Positions 1-6,923 of a stretch of 10,018 nt of DNA are shown here, one piece after another; the stretch's first letter is position 1, and each line of letters begins with the position of its first letter. Where the stretch lies: assembly GCA_005882055.1 (NCBI GenBank), contig VBGQ01000005.1:1-10018 (forward strand), given 5' to 3'. This DNA comes from Chloroflexota bacterium (GTDB taxonomy: Bacteria > Chloroflexota > Limnocylindria > QHBO01). The notes under the pieces are model-generated. The model saw nothing but the letters and a program-made list of their open reading frames with translations, was not told the DNA's origin and ran no database searches. A program made the translations under genes and the position numbers.

Positions 1-59
1 ATCCGGACGTGCTCGAGGAGATCGCCCGAGCTCAGGCGGAGCTGGCCGTTGGCACCTGA
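1..59 (+). CDS. 3' end of an unidentified upstream gene (partial)
   Basis: Reading from base 3, the frame gives PDVLEEIARAQAELAVGT followed by TGA at 57-59. The other two forward frames give less protein-like, Arg/Ser/Trp-rich text with no stop at a sensible gene boundary. The visible tail is a short amphipathic, Glu/Ala-rich helix. It is far too short to identify the protein. It lies on the same strand as everything downstream and ends 86 bases before cdaA, so it may or may not belong to the same transcription unit. Confidence 0.5.
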   Translation, partial: PDVLEEIARAQAELAVGT

Positions 60-107
60 CGGGCGCCTGACCACCACGCTCCGGGGGTCGTGAGGGGACG
101 CCCGCGG

Positions 108-113
108 TAGAAT
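108..113 (+). promoter_or_regulatory. candidate -10 box of the cdaA operon promoter
   Basis: TAGAAT matches the bacterial -10 consensus TATAAT at five of six positions and stands out in a very GC-rich gap. It lies between the upstream stop (59) and the cdaA start (146), which would give a leader of about 25 bases. No good -35 hexamer is visible 16 to 18 bases upstream, where the sequence is mostly G and C (around 84-91). Gaps between later genes are too short for obvious promoters, so this would be the main promoter of the run. The call rests on one hexamer and its position. Confidence 0.35.
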
Positions 114-145
114 CGCGCGGACGTAGCAGGGCCGGCTGAACCGTT

Positions 146-1192
146 GTGCTGAACGCGATCCGCGAGTTCTTCGATACGTTTCTTCAGGGCAGCTGGACGT
201 CGATCATCGACATCCTGCTGGTCGCGGTCGTCATCTACTGGATCTTCATCCTGATCCGCGGCACGCGGGCGGTGCGGATCGTCATCGGTCTGTCGATCCT
301 GTATCTGGTCTACCTGGCCGCGCAGGCCCTCGATCTCAAGCTCCTCTCCACGCTGTTGCAGACCGGTGCCGTGGTGGGCCTGTTCGCGATCGTGGTCGTC
401 TTCCAGCCCGAGCTGCGTCGCGCGCTGGAGCAGATTGGTCGGGTGGGCTCGCTGAACCGATTCTTCGTCTCGAGCGAGGTCACGCAGGCGGAGCGCGTGG
501 CAGGGCAGGTGAGCCGGGCGGCGCGGCTGCTCGCCGGATCGCGGCACGGCGCGCTGATCGTGATCGAGCGCGACACCGGCCTCCAGGACCTCGCGACCGA
601 GTCCGGCGTGCCACTCAATGCAGAGCTGCGCGCAGAGCTGCTGGTCACCATCTTCTACCGCGGGACCGCCCTGCACGACGGCGCGGTCATCATCTCCGGC
701 AACCGGATCCTGGCCGCCGGGGTGCTGCTGCCGCTCAGCCAGAACGTCATGGACTCCGAGCGATACGGCACGCGCCATCGAGCTGCGATTGGCATCAGCG
801 AACAGACCGATGCGGTGATCATCGTCGTCAGCGAGGAGACCGGCTCGATCAGCCTGGTGCTCCGGGGCCGGATCGAGCGGAACCTGACCGAGGAGCAGCT
901 GCGCCGTCGCATCCTCAACCTGATCCGGCCGCAGACTCCCCGGCGCGCGGTGCCGTTGCTGCGCCGAACGCTCGAGGGGAGATGGGGGATCGGTACGGGC
1001 GAGGAGCCGACCGGTCCGGCGGACCCCGAGTCGAGGATCATCGGCGAGGAACGCACGCACGGCCCGTCCCGGCTGCACCTGCGCCGACGGCGCGAGCGGC
1101 GCGTTGACGGGGAACAAGGGGCGACGGCCGCTCCGCCGGCAGAGACGACGCCTCCCACCGAAACGGTCATTCCCCTGGAGCGCCGCGGCTGA
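146..1192 (+). CDS. cdaA: Membrane diadenylate cyclase CdaA (DacA)
   Basis: Makes cyclic di-AMP from two ATP at the inner face of the membrane. The 348-residue product has three N-terminal membrane segments (about residues 18-37, 42-62 and 68-86). A DisA_N-type cyclase domain follows, with both family signatures: DGA at 178-180 in the context TALHDGAVI, and RHR at 210-212 in YGTRHRAAIGISE. The GTG start is the first possible one, because an in-frame TGA lies just upstream (137-139); only a weak AGGG (128-131) precedes it. CdaA proteins are usually about 270-280 residues. Here roughly 85 extra residues after position 262 are Arg-rich and then Pro/Thr/Glu-rich, and probably disordered. The stop overlaps the cdaR start as TGATG, the familiar cdaA-cdaR coupling. 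Identification is secure; the role of the tail is unknown. Confidence 0.95.
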   Translation: MLNAIREFFDTFLQGSWTSIIDILLVAVVIYWIFILIRGTRAVRIVIGLSILYLVYLAAQALDLKLLSTLLQTGAVVGLFAIVVVFQPELRRALEQIGRVGSLNRFFVSSEVTQAERVAGQVSRAARLLAGSRHGALIVIERDTGLQDLATESGVPLNAELRAELLVTIFYRGTALHDGAVIISGNRILAAGVLLPLSQNVMDSERYGTRHRAAIGISEQTDAVIIVVSEETGSISLVLRGRIERNLTEEQLRRRILNLIRPQTPRRAVPLLRRTLEGRWGIGTGEEPTGPADPESRIIGEERTHGPSRLHLRRRRERRVDGEQGATAAPPAETTPPTETVIPLERRG

Positions 1193-2424
1193 TGCGCTGG
1201 ATCTTCCGGAATTGGGAGCTCAAGCTGGGGGCGACGGGGCTGGCGACAATCCTGTACACCGGGCTGGTCTTCTCCGGCTCGTTCACCGAGGCGCGCATCC
1301 CTGGCGTGCCCATCCAGCGCATCAACCAGCCCAACGGGGCGTACGTCATCACCCAGGACCTCGGGACCGTGCAGGTCCATTACCGAGAGGTCAGCGGCAC
1401 GAGCGCGCCGGTCACCACCGACAGCTTCGCCGCGACCGTGGACCTTTCCCAGTACGACATGCAGCGCGCCGGGCAGCAGCAGAGCCTTCCGGTGCAGGTC
1501 CGCTCGCTGGCCGATGGCGTGAGCTGGCTCGACTTCACGCCCACCCGCGTCACGGTGAACCTGGACGTACTCGACACGCACAGCGTCCCCGTGGTCCTCG
1601 ACCGCGGGACGGTGCCGGCCGGCCTTGAGCTCGGGACCCCGACGCTCAGCGCGGACAAGGTCGAGGCGCGCGGCCCGCGCTCCCTCCTGAACCAGGTCGT
1701 CGCAGCACAGGCGCGCGTGACGATCGACGCGTCGGGGATCGACTTCTCCGGCCAGGTCCGCCTCGTGGCCGTTGACGCGCGAGGCCAGCCCGTCGAGGCG
1801 GTGGAGCTTACCCCGGACGTGATCTCGGTCCAGATCCCGGCCACCACCCAGGAGACGAGCAAGACCGTTCCCATCAGGCCGCGCCTGGGCGGTGCCCCTG
1901 CGGCGGGCTACCAGGTCAACCAGGTCACCACCACCCCGGCAGCGGTCACCCTGCGCGGCACGCCCTCGGCGCTGGCATCGGTCTCCGACGTGACCACCGA
2001 CCCCATCGACATCGCCGGCCTGACGGCGAATCGCACCTTCACCGTCAAGCCAGTCCTGCCAGCCGGCGTACGCCTGGACAAGGGGGAGCCCGCCACGCTG
2101 GGGGTCACGGTCGTCATCGGTCCGGCGCAGGCCAGCCGTACCTACCTGGTGGGAGTCACCTGCCGGAACGTGCCATCCGGCTCGACCTGCCTGCCGCAGC
2201 TGGGCCAGATCTCGATGACCATTGCCGGCCCGCAGCCAACCCTGGCGACCCTCAAGGCGACGCAGTTCACGCCATTCGTCGACGTCACCGGGCTCGGGCC
2301 GGGGACCTATCAGCTCACGCCCGGGGTGACGCTGCCCGCGGGCGTATCGCTGGTCAGCTTCTCGCCGGCACAGGTCCCCGTCGTCATCGCGAGGCCCACT
2401 CCCAGTCCAAGCCCGTCGCCCTGA
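1192..2424 (+). CDS. cdaR: CdaA regulatory protein CdaR, YbbR repeats
   Basis: Membrane-anchored extracytoplasmic protein of the YbbR family, known in Firmicutes to bind and modulate CdaA. The 410-residue product starts with a short basic segment and one membrane helix (about 11-29). About four YbbR-like beta-rich repeats follow (roughly 33-125, 128-215, 225-310, 318-400), with recurrent motifs such as PAGVRL, PAGLEL and PAGVSL followed by a strand. It ends in a Pro/Ser tail (402-410) with no second membrane segment. Two cysteines, C324 and C333, lie close together in the last repeat and could form a disulfide outside the cell. The ATG shares its A with the cdaA stop, and a GGAG (1177-1180) 11 bases upstream can serve as ribosome binding site. 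Identification rests on repeat pattern, topology and position between cdaA and glmM. Confidence 0.88.
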   Translation: MRWIFRNWELKLGATGLATILYTGLVFSGSFTEARIPGVPIQRINQPNGAYVITQDLGTVQVHYREVSGTSAPVTTDSFAATVDLSQYDMQRAGQQQSLPVQVRSLADGVSWLDFTPTRVTVNLDVLDTHSVPVVLDRGTVPAGLELGTPTLSADKVEARGPRSLLNQVVAAQARVTIDASGIDFSGQVRLVAVDARGQPVEAVELTPDVISVQIPATTQETSKTVPIRPRLGGAPAAGYQVNQVTTTPAAVTLRGTPSALASVSDVTTDPIDIAGLTANRTFTVKPVLPAGVRLDKGEPATLGVTVVIGPAQASRTYLVGVTCRNVPSGSTCLPQLGQISMTIAGPQPTLATLKATQFTPFVDVTGLGPGTYQLTPGVTLPAGVSLVSFSPAQVPVVIARPTPSPSPSP

Positions 2425-3756
2425 ATGGGTCGCCTCTTCGGGACCGACGGGATCCGCGGCGTCGCAAACGTTGACCTGACCCCGACGCTGGCGCACGACC
2501 TGGGGCGAGCGGTCGGTCACCTGCTCGGCGGTGAGCACCACCGGGTGGTCGTCGGCCAGGACACGCGGCGCTCAGGCGACATGCTCGTGGCGGCGCTGGG
2601 CTCTGGCCTGGCCAGCGTGGGAGCCGATGCCGTGGAGCTGGGCGTCGTGACCACCCCATGCCTCGCCTACGTGGCGGCCACCGGTGATTTCGACGCCGGG
2701 ATCATGGTCAGTGCCTCGCACAACCCGGCCGCGGACAACGGGCTCAAGGTGATCTCGGGCGGACGCAAGGTGGACGACGAGGCGGAGGACCTGCTCGAGC
2801 ACCTCATCTTCCAGGCGGAGTCATTGGAGCGGCCGGCGAACGGCGACCTGGGCACGATCTCGCGTGACCCGTCTGCGGTTGAGGCGTATCGCGCGCACCT
2901 CGCAGAAGCGGCGGGCGACGCGTTCGAGGGCATGCGCATTGCCATCGACTGCGCCAACGGCTCGGCCAGCGCGATTGCGCCCGAGCTGTTCCGCGGCATG
3001 GGAGCGGCGGTCACGGTGCTCTGCGCCGAGCCGGACGGCTCGAACATCAACGACGGCTGCGGGTCAACGCAGCCGGAAGGGCTGGCGCGCACGGTCAAGG
3101 CCAACGGCCTCGACCTGGGCTTCGCCTTCGACGGCGACGCGGACCGGCTGATCGCCGCGGACGAGCGGGGAGAGATCGTGGACGGCGACGTGGTGATGGG
3201 CGTCTGCGCGCTCGACCGCCTCGCCGCCGGCACGCTGGCGCAGGGCTTGCTGGTGGTCTCGGTGATGAGCAACGGCGGCCTCGAACGTGCGATCAACGCC
3301 GCGGGCGGCAGCGTGCTGCGCACCCAGGTGGGCGACCGCCACGTTTTCGAGGCGATGGAGCGAACCGGAGCGATGCTGGGCGGGGAGCAGTCCGGGCACG
3401 TCATCTTCCGCGACCGGGCGACCACCGGCGACGGGCTCCTGACCGCCATCGAGCTCACCAAGACCCTGCGTGCGGCGGATGGGGCCAGCCTGTCGCAGCT
3501 CGCCGCGCGGATCCCGAGGCTTCCGCAGGTGATGATAAACTCGGCCGTCCGTCACAAGGATCAGTGGCAGATCGACCCCGAGTTCGGCGCCGCCGTGTCA
3601 CAGGCGACGAACGTGCTCCATGGCAGGGGACGGATCCTGGTCCGGCCCTCCGGCACGGAGCCGAAGCTGCGGATCATGGTCGAGGGGGACGATTCCGAGG
3701 AGATTTCTGAGATCGCCCGCGGGCTCGCCCGGCTCGCGGAGTCGCGTCTGAACTGA
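2425..3756 (+). CDS. glmM: Phosphoglucosamine mutase GlmM
   Basis: Cytoplasmic enzyme converting glucosamine-6-phosphate to glucosamine-1-phosphate on the way to UDP-GlcNAc. The 443-residue length is normal for the family. All four hallmark sites of the alpha-D-phosphohexomutase fold are present: FGTDGIRG at 5-12, the phosphoserine loop SASHNP with the active Ser at 98, the Mg-binding loop DGDADR at 236-241, and the sugar-binding GEQSGH at 320-325. The phosphate-binding RPSGTEP is at 407-413. GEQSGH, rather than the GEMSGH or GEXSGH forms of other mutases, supports GlmM. The ATG follows the cdaR stop directly with no Shine-Dalgarno visible, so translation is probably coupled to cdaR. GlmM is reported to bind and inhibit CdaA in several Firmicutes, which fits this neighbourhood. 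Confidence 0.97.
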   Translation: MGRLFGTDGIRGVANVDLTPTLAHDLGRAVGHLLGGEHHRVVVGQDTRRSGDMLVAALGSGLASVGADAVELGVVTTPCLAYVAATGDFDAGIMVSASHNPAADNGLKVISGGRKVDDEAEDLLEHLIFQAESLERPANGDLGTISRDPSAVEAYRAHLAEAAGDAFEGMRIAIDCANGSASAIAPELFRGMGAAVTVLCAEPDGSNINDGCGSTQPEGLARTVKANGLDLGFAFDGDADRLIAADERGEIVDGDVVMGVCALDRLAAGTLAQGLLVVSVMSNGGLERAINAAGGSVLRTQVGDRHVFEAMERTGAMLGGEQSGHVIFRDRATTGDGLLTAIELTKTLRAADGASLSQLAARIPRLPQVMINSAVRHKDQWQIDPEFGAAVSQATNVLHGRGRILVRPSGTEPKLRIMVEGDDSEEISEIARGLARLAESRLN

Positions 3757-3759
3757 CTT

Positions 3760-3766
3760 AGGAGGG
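3760..3766 (+). promoter_or_regulatory. strong ribosome binding site for glmS, fixing a TTG start
   Basis: AGGAGGG sits seven bases before the TTG at 3774, in a 17-base gap after glmM. It is one of the best Shine-Dalgarno sequences in the window, and it supports the rare TTG start that places the catalytic cysteine at codon 2. The gap is too short to contain a glmS ribozyme. Confidence 0.85.
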
Positions 3767-3773
3767 CGACCAT

Positions 3774-5591
3774 TTGTGCGGCATTGTCGGGTACGTGGGG
3801 CCGCGCGACGCCGCCCCAATCCTTTTGGAGGGGCTGAGACGCCTGGAATACCGCGGCTATGACTCGGCGGGGATCGCCGTGCTCACCGAGAAGGGCGAGG
3901 TCTTCATCGAGAAGCGAGCCGGCAAGCTCAGCAACCTGACCGACCACCTCAACCTCAACGGCAATACGCCGGTCGGCCACCCGGGTATCGCGCACACACG
4001 CTGGGCGACGCACGGCCGCCCAAACGACACCAACGCGCATCCCCACGCGGATTGCACCGGCAACCTGGCGCTGATCCACAACGGCATCATCGAGAACTAC
4101 TCCGAGCTCAAGGAACAGCTCCGCTCCGACGGGCACAAGTTCGTCTCCGAGACCGATACCGAGGTGCTCGCCCACCTCATCGAGTCGCGCTACGACGGCG
4201 ACCTGGTGGAGGCGGTGCGCCTGGCGCTGCGAGAGGTGCGCGGCGCGTACGCCATCGGTGTCATGCACACCGATCATCCCAATCGGATCGTGGGCGCCCG
4301 CATGAACGTGCCGTTGATCGTGGGGCTCGGCGACGGCGAGGGGTTCCTGGCCAGCGACGTGCCGGCCATCCTGGAGCACACCAAGAACATGGTCATCCTC
4401 CAGGAAGGCGACCTGGCGGACGTGAGCCCCGAAGGTGTCCGCATCCTGGATCTGGACGGGGCCAAGGTGCAGCGCGAGGTCACCCGCATCAAGTGGACCC
4501 TCGATGCCGCGGAGAAGGGCGGGTTCCGCCACTTCACGCTCAAGGAGATCTACGAGCAGCCGCACGCCATCCAGGAGGCGCTGCGTGGCCGCGTGGCGAC
4601 CGACGGGAGCGTGGCGATCCCCGAGCTGACCGCCATCGCCGACAAGCTCAAGGCAATCGATCGGGTGTACGTGGTCGGATGCGGCACGGCGCGCTACGCC
4701 AGCGACGTGGGGGCCTACCTGATCCAGCAATGGGCCGGGCTGCCGGCGGCGAGCCAGATCGGCTCGGAGATGCGCTACGGTCCACCGCCCATCGACGAGC
4801 GGACGCTGGTGATCAGCGTCAGCCAGTCCGGCGAGACGGCTGACACGCTCGCACCCACCCGGATGGCCGCGGAGCGCGGCGCGACCGTGGTGGTCGTCAC
4901 CAACGTGGTGGGCAGCGCCCTGACCCGCGACGCGGACGCAGTCTGCTACCTGCAGGCCGGTCCGGAGATTGCCGTCGCCAGCACCAAGGCCTTCGTCACC
5001 CAGGTGCTGGTCCTCGAGCTGATCGCGCTGCAGCTGGCCGCGCTGCACGGGAAGCTGACGCCCCACCAGGTGCGCGCCATCGGCCTCGCGATGCGGGACC
5101 TGCCGGCGCAGGCCGCCGAGACGCTCAAGCTGGCGCCCCAGATCAAGAAGGTGGCGCGCCGGTACGCCGGAGTGCGCGACGTCATGTACATCGGTCGCAC
5201 GCTCGGCTACCCGATCGCCATGGAGGGCGCGCTCAAGCTCAAGGAATTGAGCTATGTCCACGCCGAGGGATACGCCGCCGGCGAGCTCAAGCACGGACCG
5301 ATTGCGCTGCTCGACCCGCAGACGCCCCTGGTGGCGATCGCCACGGCGGGAGCGACCTACGACAAGGTGGTGAGCAACGTCGCCGAGGTGCGCGCACGCG
5401 AGGCACCGGTGATCGCGGTGGCCACGGAGGGCGACGAGGAGATCGGGCGCTACGCGCAGGACGTGCTGTACGTGCCGGAGACGATCGAGGCGCTCTCGCC
5501 CATCGTCACGACGCTCCCGTTGCAGCTCTTCGCGTACGAGGTCGCGGTCGCTCGCGGGACCGACGTCGACCAGCCGCGCAACCTGGCCTAG
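3774..5591 (+). CDS. glmS: Glutamine-fructose-6-phosphate aminotransferase GlmS, ending at an amber codon inside the conserved C-tail
   Basis: Makes glucosamine-6-phosphate from fructose-6-phosphate and glutamine in the cytoplasm, feeding GlmM just upstream. The glutaminase domain (about 1-240) begins MCGIVGYVG, so Met removal exposes the Cys nucleophile; TRWATHG (75-81) and HNGIIENY (102-109) follow. Two SIS domains (about 290-425 and 460-595) carry the sugar-phosphate loop SQSGETADT (350-358). They also hold the isomerase residues matching E. coli Lys485, Glu488 and His504 (here K488, E491, H507). The start is TTG with a strong ribosome binding site. The frame ends DQPRNLA then TAG at codon 606, where the family normally reads DQPRNLAKSVTVE. 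With the constant offset of three from E. coli, codon 606 is exactly Lys603. The codons after TAG read SVTVE, then TAG TGA. As written the protein lacks its last six residues. Identity is certain; whether the stop is real is open. Confidence 0.96.
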   Translation: MCGIVGYVGPRDAAPILLEGLRRLEYRGYDSAGIAVLTEKGEVFIEKRAGKLSNLTDHLNLNGNTPVGHPGIAHTRWATHGRPNDTNAHPHADCTGNLALIHNGIIENYSELKEQLRSDGHKFVSETDTEVLAHLIESRYDGDLVEAVRLALREVRGAYAIGVMHTDHPNRIVGARMNVPLIVGLGDGEGFLASDVPAILEHTKNMVILQEGDLADVSPEGVRILDLDGAKVQREVTRIKWTLDAAEKGGFRHFTLKEIYEQPHAIQEALRGRVATDGSVAIPELTAIADKLKAIDRVYVVGCGTARYASDVGAYLIQQWAGLPAASQIGSEMRYGPPPIDERTLVISVSQSGETADTLAPTRMAAERGATVVVVTNVVGSALTRDADAVCYLQAGPEIAVASTKAFVTQVLVLELIALQLAALHGKLTPHQVRAIGLAMRDLPAQAAETLKLAPQIKKVARRYAGVRDVMYIGRTLGYPIAMEGALKLKELSYVHAEGYAAGELKHGPIALLDPQTPLVAIATAGATYDKVVSNVAEVRAREAPVIAVATEGDEEIGRYAQDVLYVPETIEALSPIVTTLPLQLFAYEVAVARGTDVDQPRNLA

Positions 5592-5612
5592 TCGGTGACC
5601 GTCGAGTAGTGA
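5589..5612 (+). other. in-frame remnant of the GlmS C-tail after an amber codon, with tandem stops
   Basis: TAG (5589-5591) is followed in the glmS frame by TCG GTG ACC GTC GAG, encoding SVTVE, then TAG (5607-5609) and TGA (5610-5612). SVTVE is the standard terminal sequence of GlmS. The original gene end is therefore at 5606-5609, and the first TAG replaces the conserved Lys codon; AAG to TAG is a single A-to-T change. No other intact gene in the window ends in TAG. Confidence 0.85.
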
Positions 5613-5622
5613 GCCCCGAGGG

Positions 5623-6030
5623 GTGACCCGCCACGAGGTCGGCATCGACCTCATCGACGTGGATCGGATCGTTGAGGTGCTGGACCGCTATCCGGATCGC
5701 TTCCGCCGCCGCATCCTGACGCCGTCCGAGGACCGCTACTGCCGTGGCCGGCCGGAGCGCATCGCGGGGCGCTGGGCGGCCAAGGAGGCGGTCAGCAAGG
5801 TGCTGGGGCTCGGCGTGCGCGGGGTCGGCTGGCGCGAGATCGAGGTGCTTCCCAACCGCGCCGGACAGCCGCAGGTCCATCTTCACGGGCGCGCCTCGGC
5901 GCGTGCCCAGGCGCTGGGGCTGGGCGAGGTGACCGTCTCGATCTCGCACGAGCGGCGGATGGCGGTCGCGGTGGCCATGGCGGACCGGCCCGACGGGGCA
6001 GCGAGCGGAGGGGACCTGCCGTGGCGGTGA
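5623..6030 (+). CDS. acpS: Holo-[acyl-carrier-protein] synthase AcpS
   Basis: Transfers 4'-phosphopantetheine from coenzyme A to the serine of acyl carrier protein, activating fatty acid synthesis in the cytoplasm. The 135-residue product has the family layout. VGIDLIDVDRI (6-16) contains the Mg ligand D9, followed by RRRILTPSE (28-36), then GRWAAKEAVSKVLG (49-62) with the second ligand E55, and SISHERRMAVA (106-116) near the end. About 15 residues after the core are extra and Gly/Pro-rich. The GTG start is forced, since no start codon lies between it and an in-frame stop upstream (5596-5598). The ribosome binding site is weak, only GAG close to the start. It begins 31 bases after the glmS amber codon, or 10 bases after the tandem stops, and overlaps nnrD by 10 bases. 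Order acpS-nnrD-alr is also seen in Firmicutes. Confidence 0.95.
   Translation: MTRHEVGIDLIDVDRIVEVLDRYPDRFRRRILTPSEDRYCRGRPERIAGRWAAKEAVSKVLGLGVRGVGWREIEVLPNRAGQPQVHLHGRASARAQALGLGEVTVSISHERRMAVAVAMADRPDGAASGGDLPWR
6007..6013 (+). promoter_or_regulatory. ribosome binding site for nnrD inside acpS
   Basis: GGAGGGG lies within the last codons of acpS, seven bases before the GTG at 6021. It gives nnrD its own strong translation signal despite the 10-base overlap and decides its start. Confidence 0.75.
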
Positions 6031-6923
6031 CGCAGATCGACCGCGCCTGGGTGCAGCGCAACCTGCCACAGCGCGGCACGCGGGCGCACAAGGGCACCTT
6101 TGGACGCGTGCTGGTGGTCGCCGGCTCGCTCGAGTACTCGGGCGCGGCGCTGCTCGCGGGCCTGGGCGCGGCGCGCACCGGCGCGGGCCTCGTGTGCGTG
6201 GCCACACCGGAGTCGGTGGGGATGCGCCTGATCGGCGAGGTCCCGGAGCTGACCATGCTCCTTCTCCAGGAGGAGGCCGCCGGCCTGATAGGACCGATTG
6301 GCTGGCGGCGGCTCTCCAACGAGGCGGTCAACTATGACGCCACGGTGATCGGGCCTGGGCTGGGCCGCCAGCCCTCGACGCTGCGGCGGACGCGGCACCT
6401 GATCGACGAGCTGCGCAAGCCCGGGGTGGTGGACGCCGATGGGCTCAACGCGCTGGCCGATGTCGTCGGCTGGTGGCGAACGGTCTCGACCCAGCTGATC
6501 CTGACCCCGCATCCCGGCGAGTTCGCGCGCCTGACGCGTGCCAGTGAGGTCGGGAAGCTGGCCGACGACGACGCCTTCCGCGCTGAGAAGGCGCGCGAGG
6601 CGGCGATCCTGTGGGGCCAGGTGGTCGTGCTCAAGGGCGCGCACAGCGTTGTGGCCGGGCCTGAGGGTGACGTGGCGGTCTCCGAGGTCGCCTCGCCGGC
6701 GCTGGCGACCGCGGGGAGCGGCGACGTGCTGTCGGGGGCGATCGGCGCGCTGCTGGCAGGGGGCTGCGAGCCGCGGACCGCGGCGATGCTGGGCGTGGCG
6801 CTGCACGGCGCCGCGGGCCAGATCGCCGAGCGGCGCATCGGACGCTCGGGGACCATGGCGCGCGACATCGCCAACCTCCTCCCCGAGGCGGCCGAGTCGA
6901 TCCGGTCGGATCGCGACCGGTGA
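6021..6923 (+). CDS. nnrD: ADP-dependent NAD(P)H-hydrate dehydratase NnrD (YjeF C-terminal domain)
   Basis: Dehydrates the S form of hydrated NADH or NADPH back to the working cofactor, using ADP; a cytoplasmic metabolite-repair enzyme. The 300-residue product is a single ribokinase-like dehydratase domain. It shows HKGTFGRVLVVAGSLEYSGA (23-42), VIGPGLG (109-115), VDADGLNAL (137-145), LTPHPGEF (161-168), VLKGAHS (203-209) and the anion-hole loop AGSGDVLSG (231-239) with its catalytic Asp. The N-terminal NnrE epimerase domain often fused to it is absent, so an epimerase, if present, must be encoded elsewhere. The start is GTG with a good ribosome binding site. It overlaps alr by four bases (GTGA). 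The family may also be annotated as carbohydrate kinase or YjeF. Confidence 0.94.
   Translation: MAVTQIDRAWVQRNLPQRGTRAHKGTFGRVLVVAGSLEYSGAALLAGLGAARTGAGLVCVATPESVGMRLIGEVPELTMLLLQEEAAGLIGPIGWRRLSNEAVNYDATVIGPGLGRQPSTLRRTRHLIDELRKPGVVDADGLNALADVVGWWRTVSTQLILTPHPGEFARLTRASEVGKLADDDAFRAEKAREAAILWGQVVVLKGAHSVVAGPEGDVAVSEVASPALATAGSGDVLSGAIGALLAGGCEPRTAAMLGVALHGAAGQIAERRIGRSGTMARDIANLLPEAAESIRSDRDR

Noticed and set aside
655..2541. Long open frame of 628 codons on the minus strand, opposite cdaA and cdaR
   Set aside because: Its translation is rich in Arg, Asp, Gly and His with no family motif or membrane pattern, as expected for the complement of GC-rich coding DNA. The + strand holds clear genes here.
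3757..3773. Possible glmS ribozyme or riboswitch upstream of glmS
   Set aside because: Only 17 bases separate glmM and glmS, far too few for the glmS ribozyme, and most of them are the ribosome binding site and spacer.
5614..5623. CCCCGAGGGG palindrome as a terminator or attenuator between glmS and acpS
   Set aside because: The stem is only three to four base pairs with a tiny loop and no U-run, and it runs into the acpS start codon.
3561..5654. Long open frame of 697 codons on the minus strand, opposite glmS
   Set aside because: It mirrors glmS almost end to end and is dominated by His, Asp, Val, Arg and Leu; it is a shadow of strong third-position GC bias.
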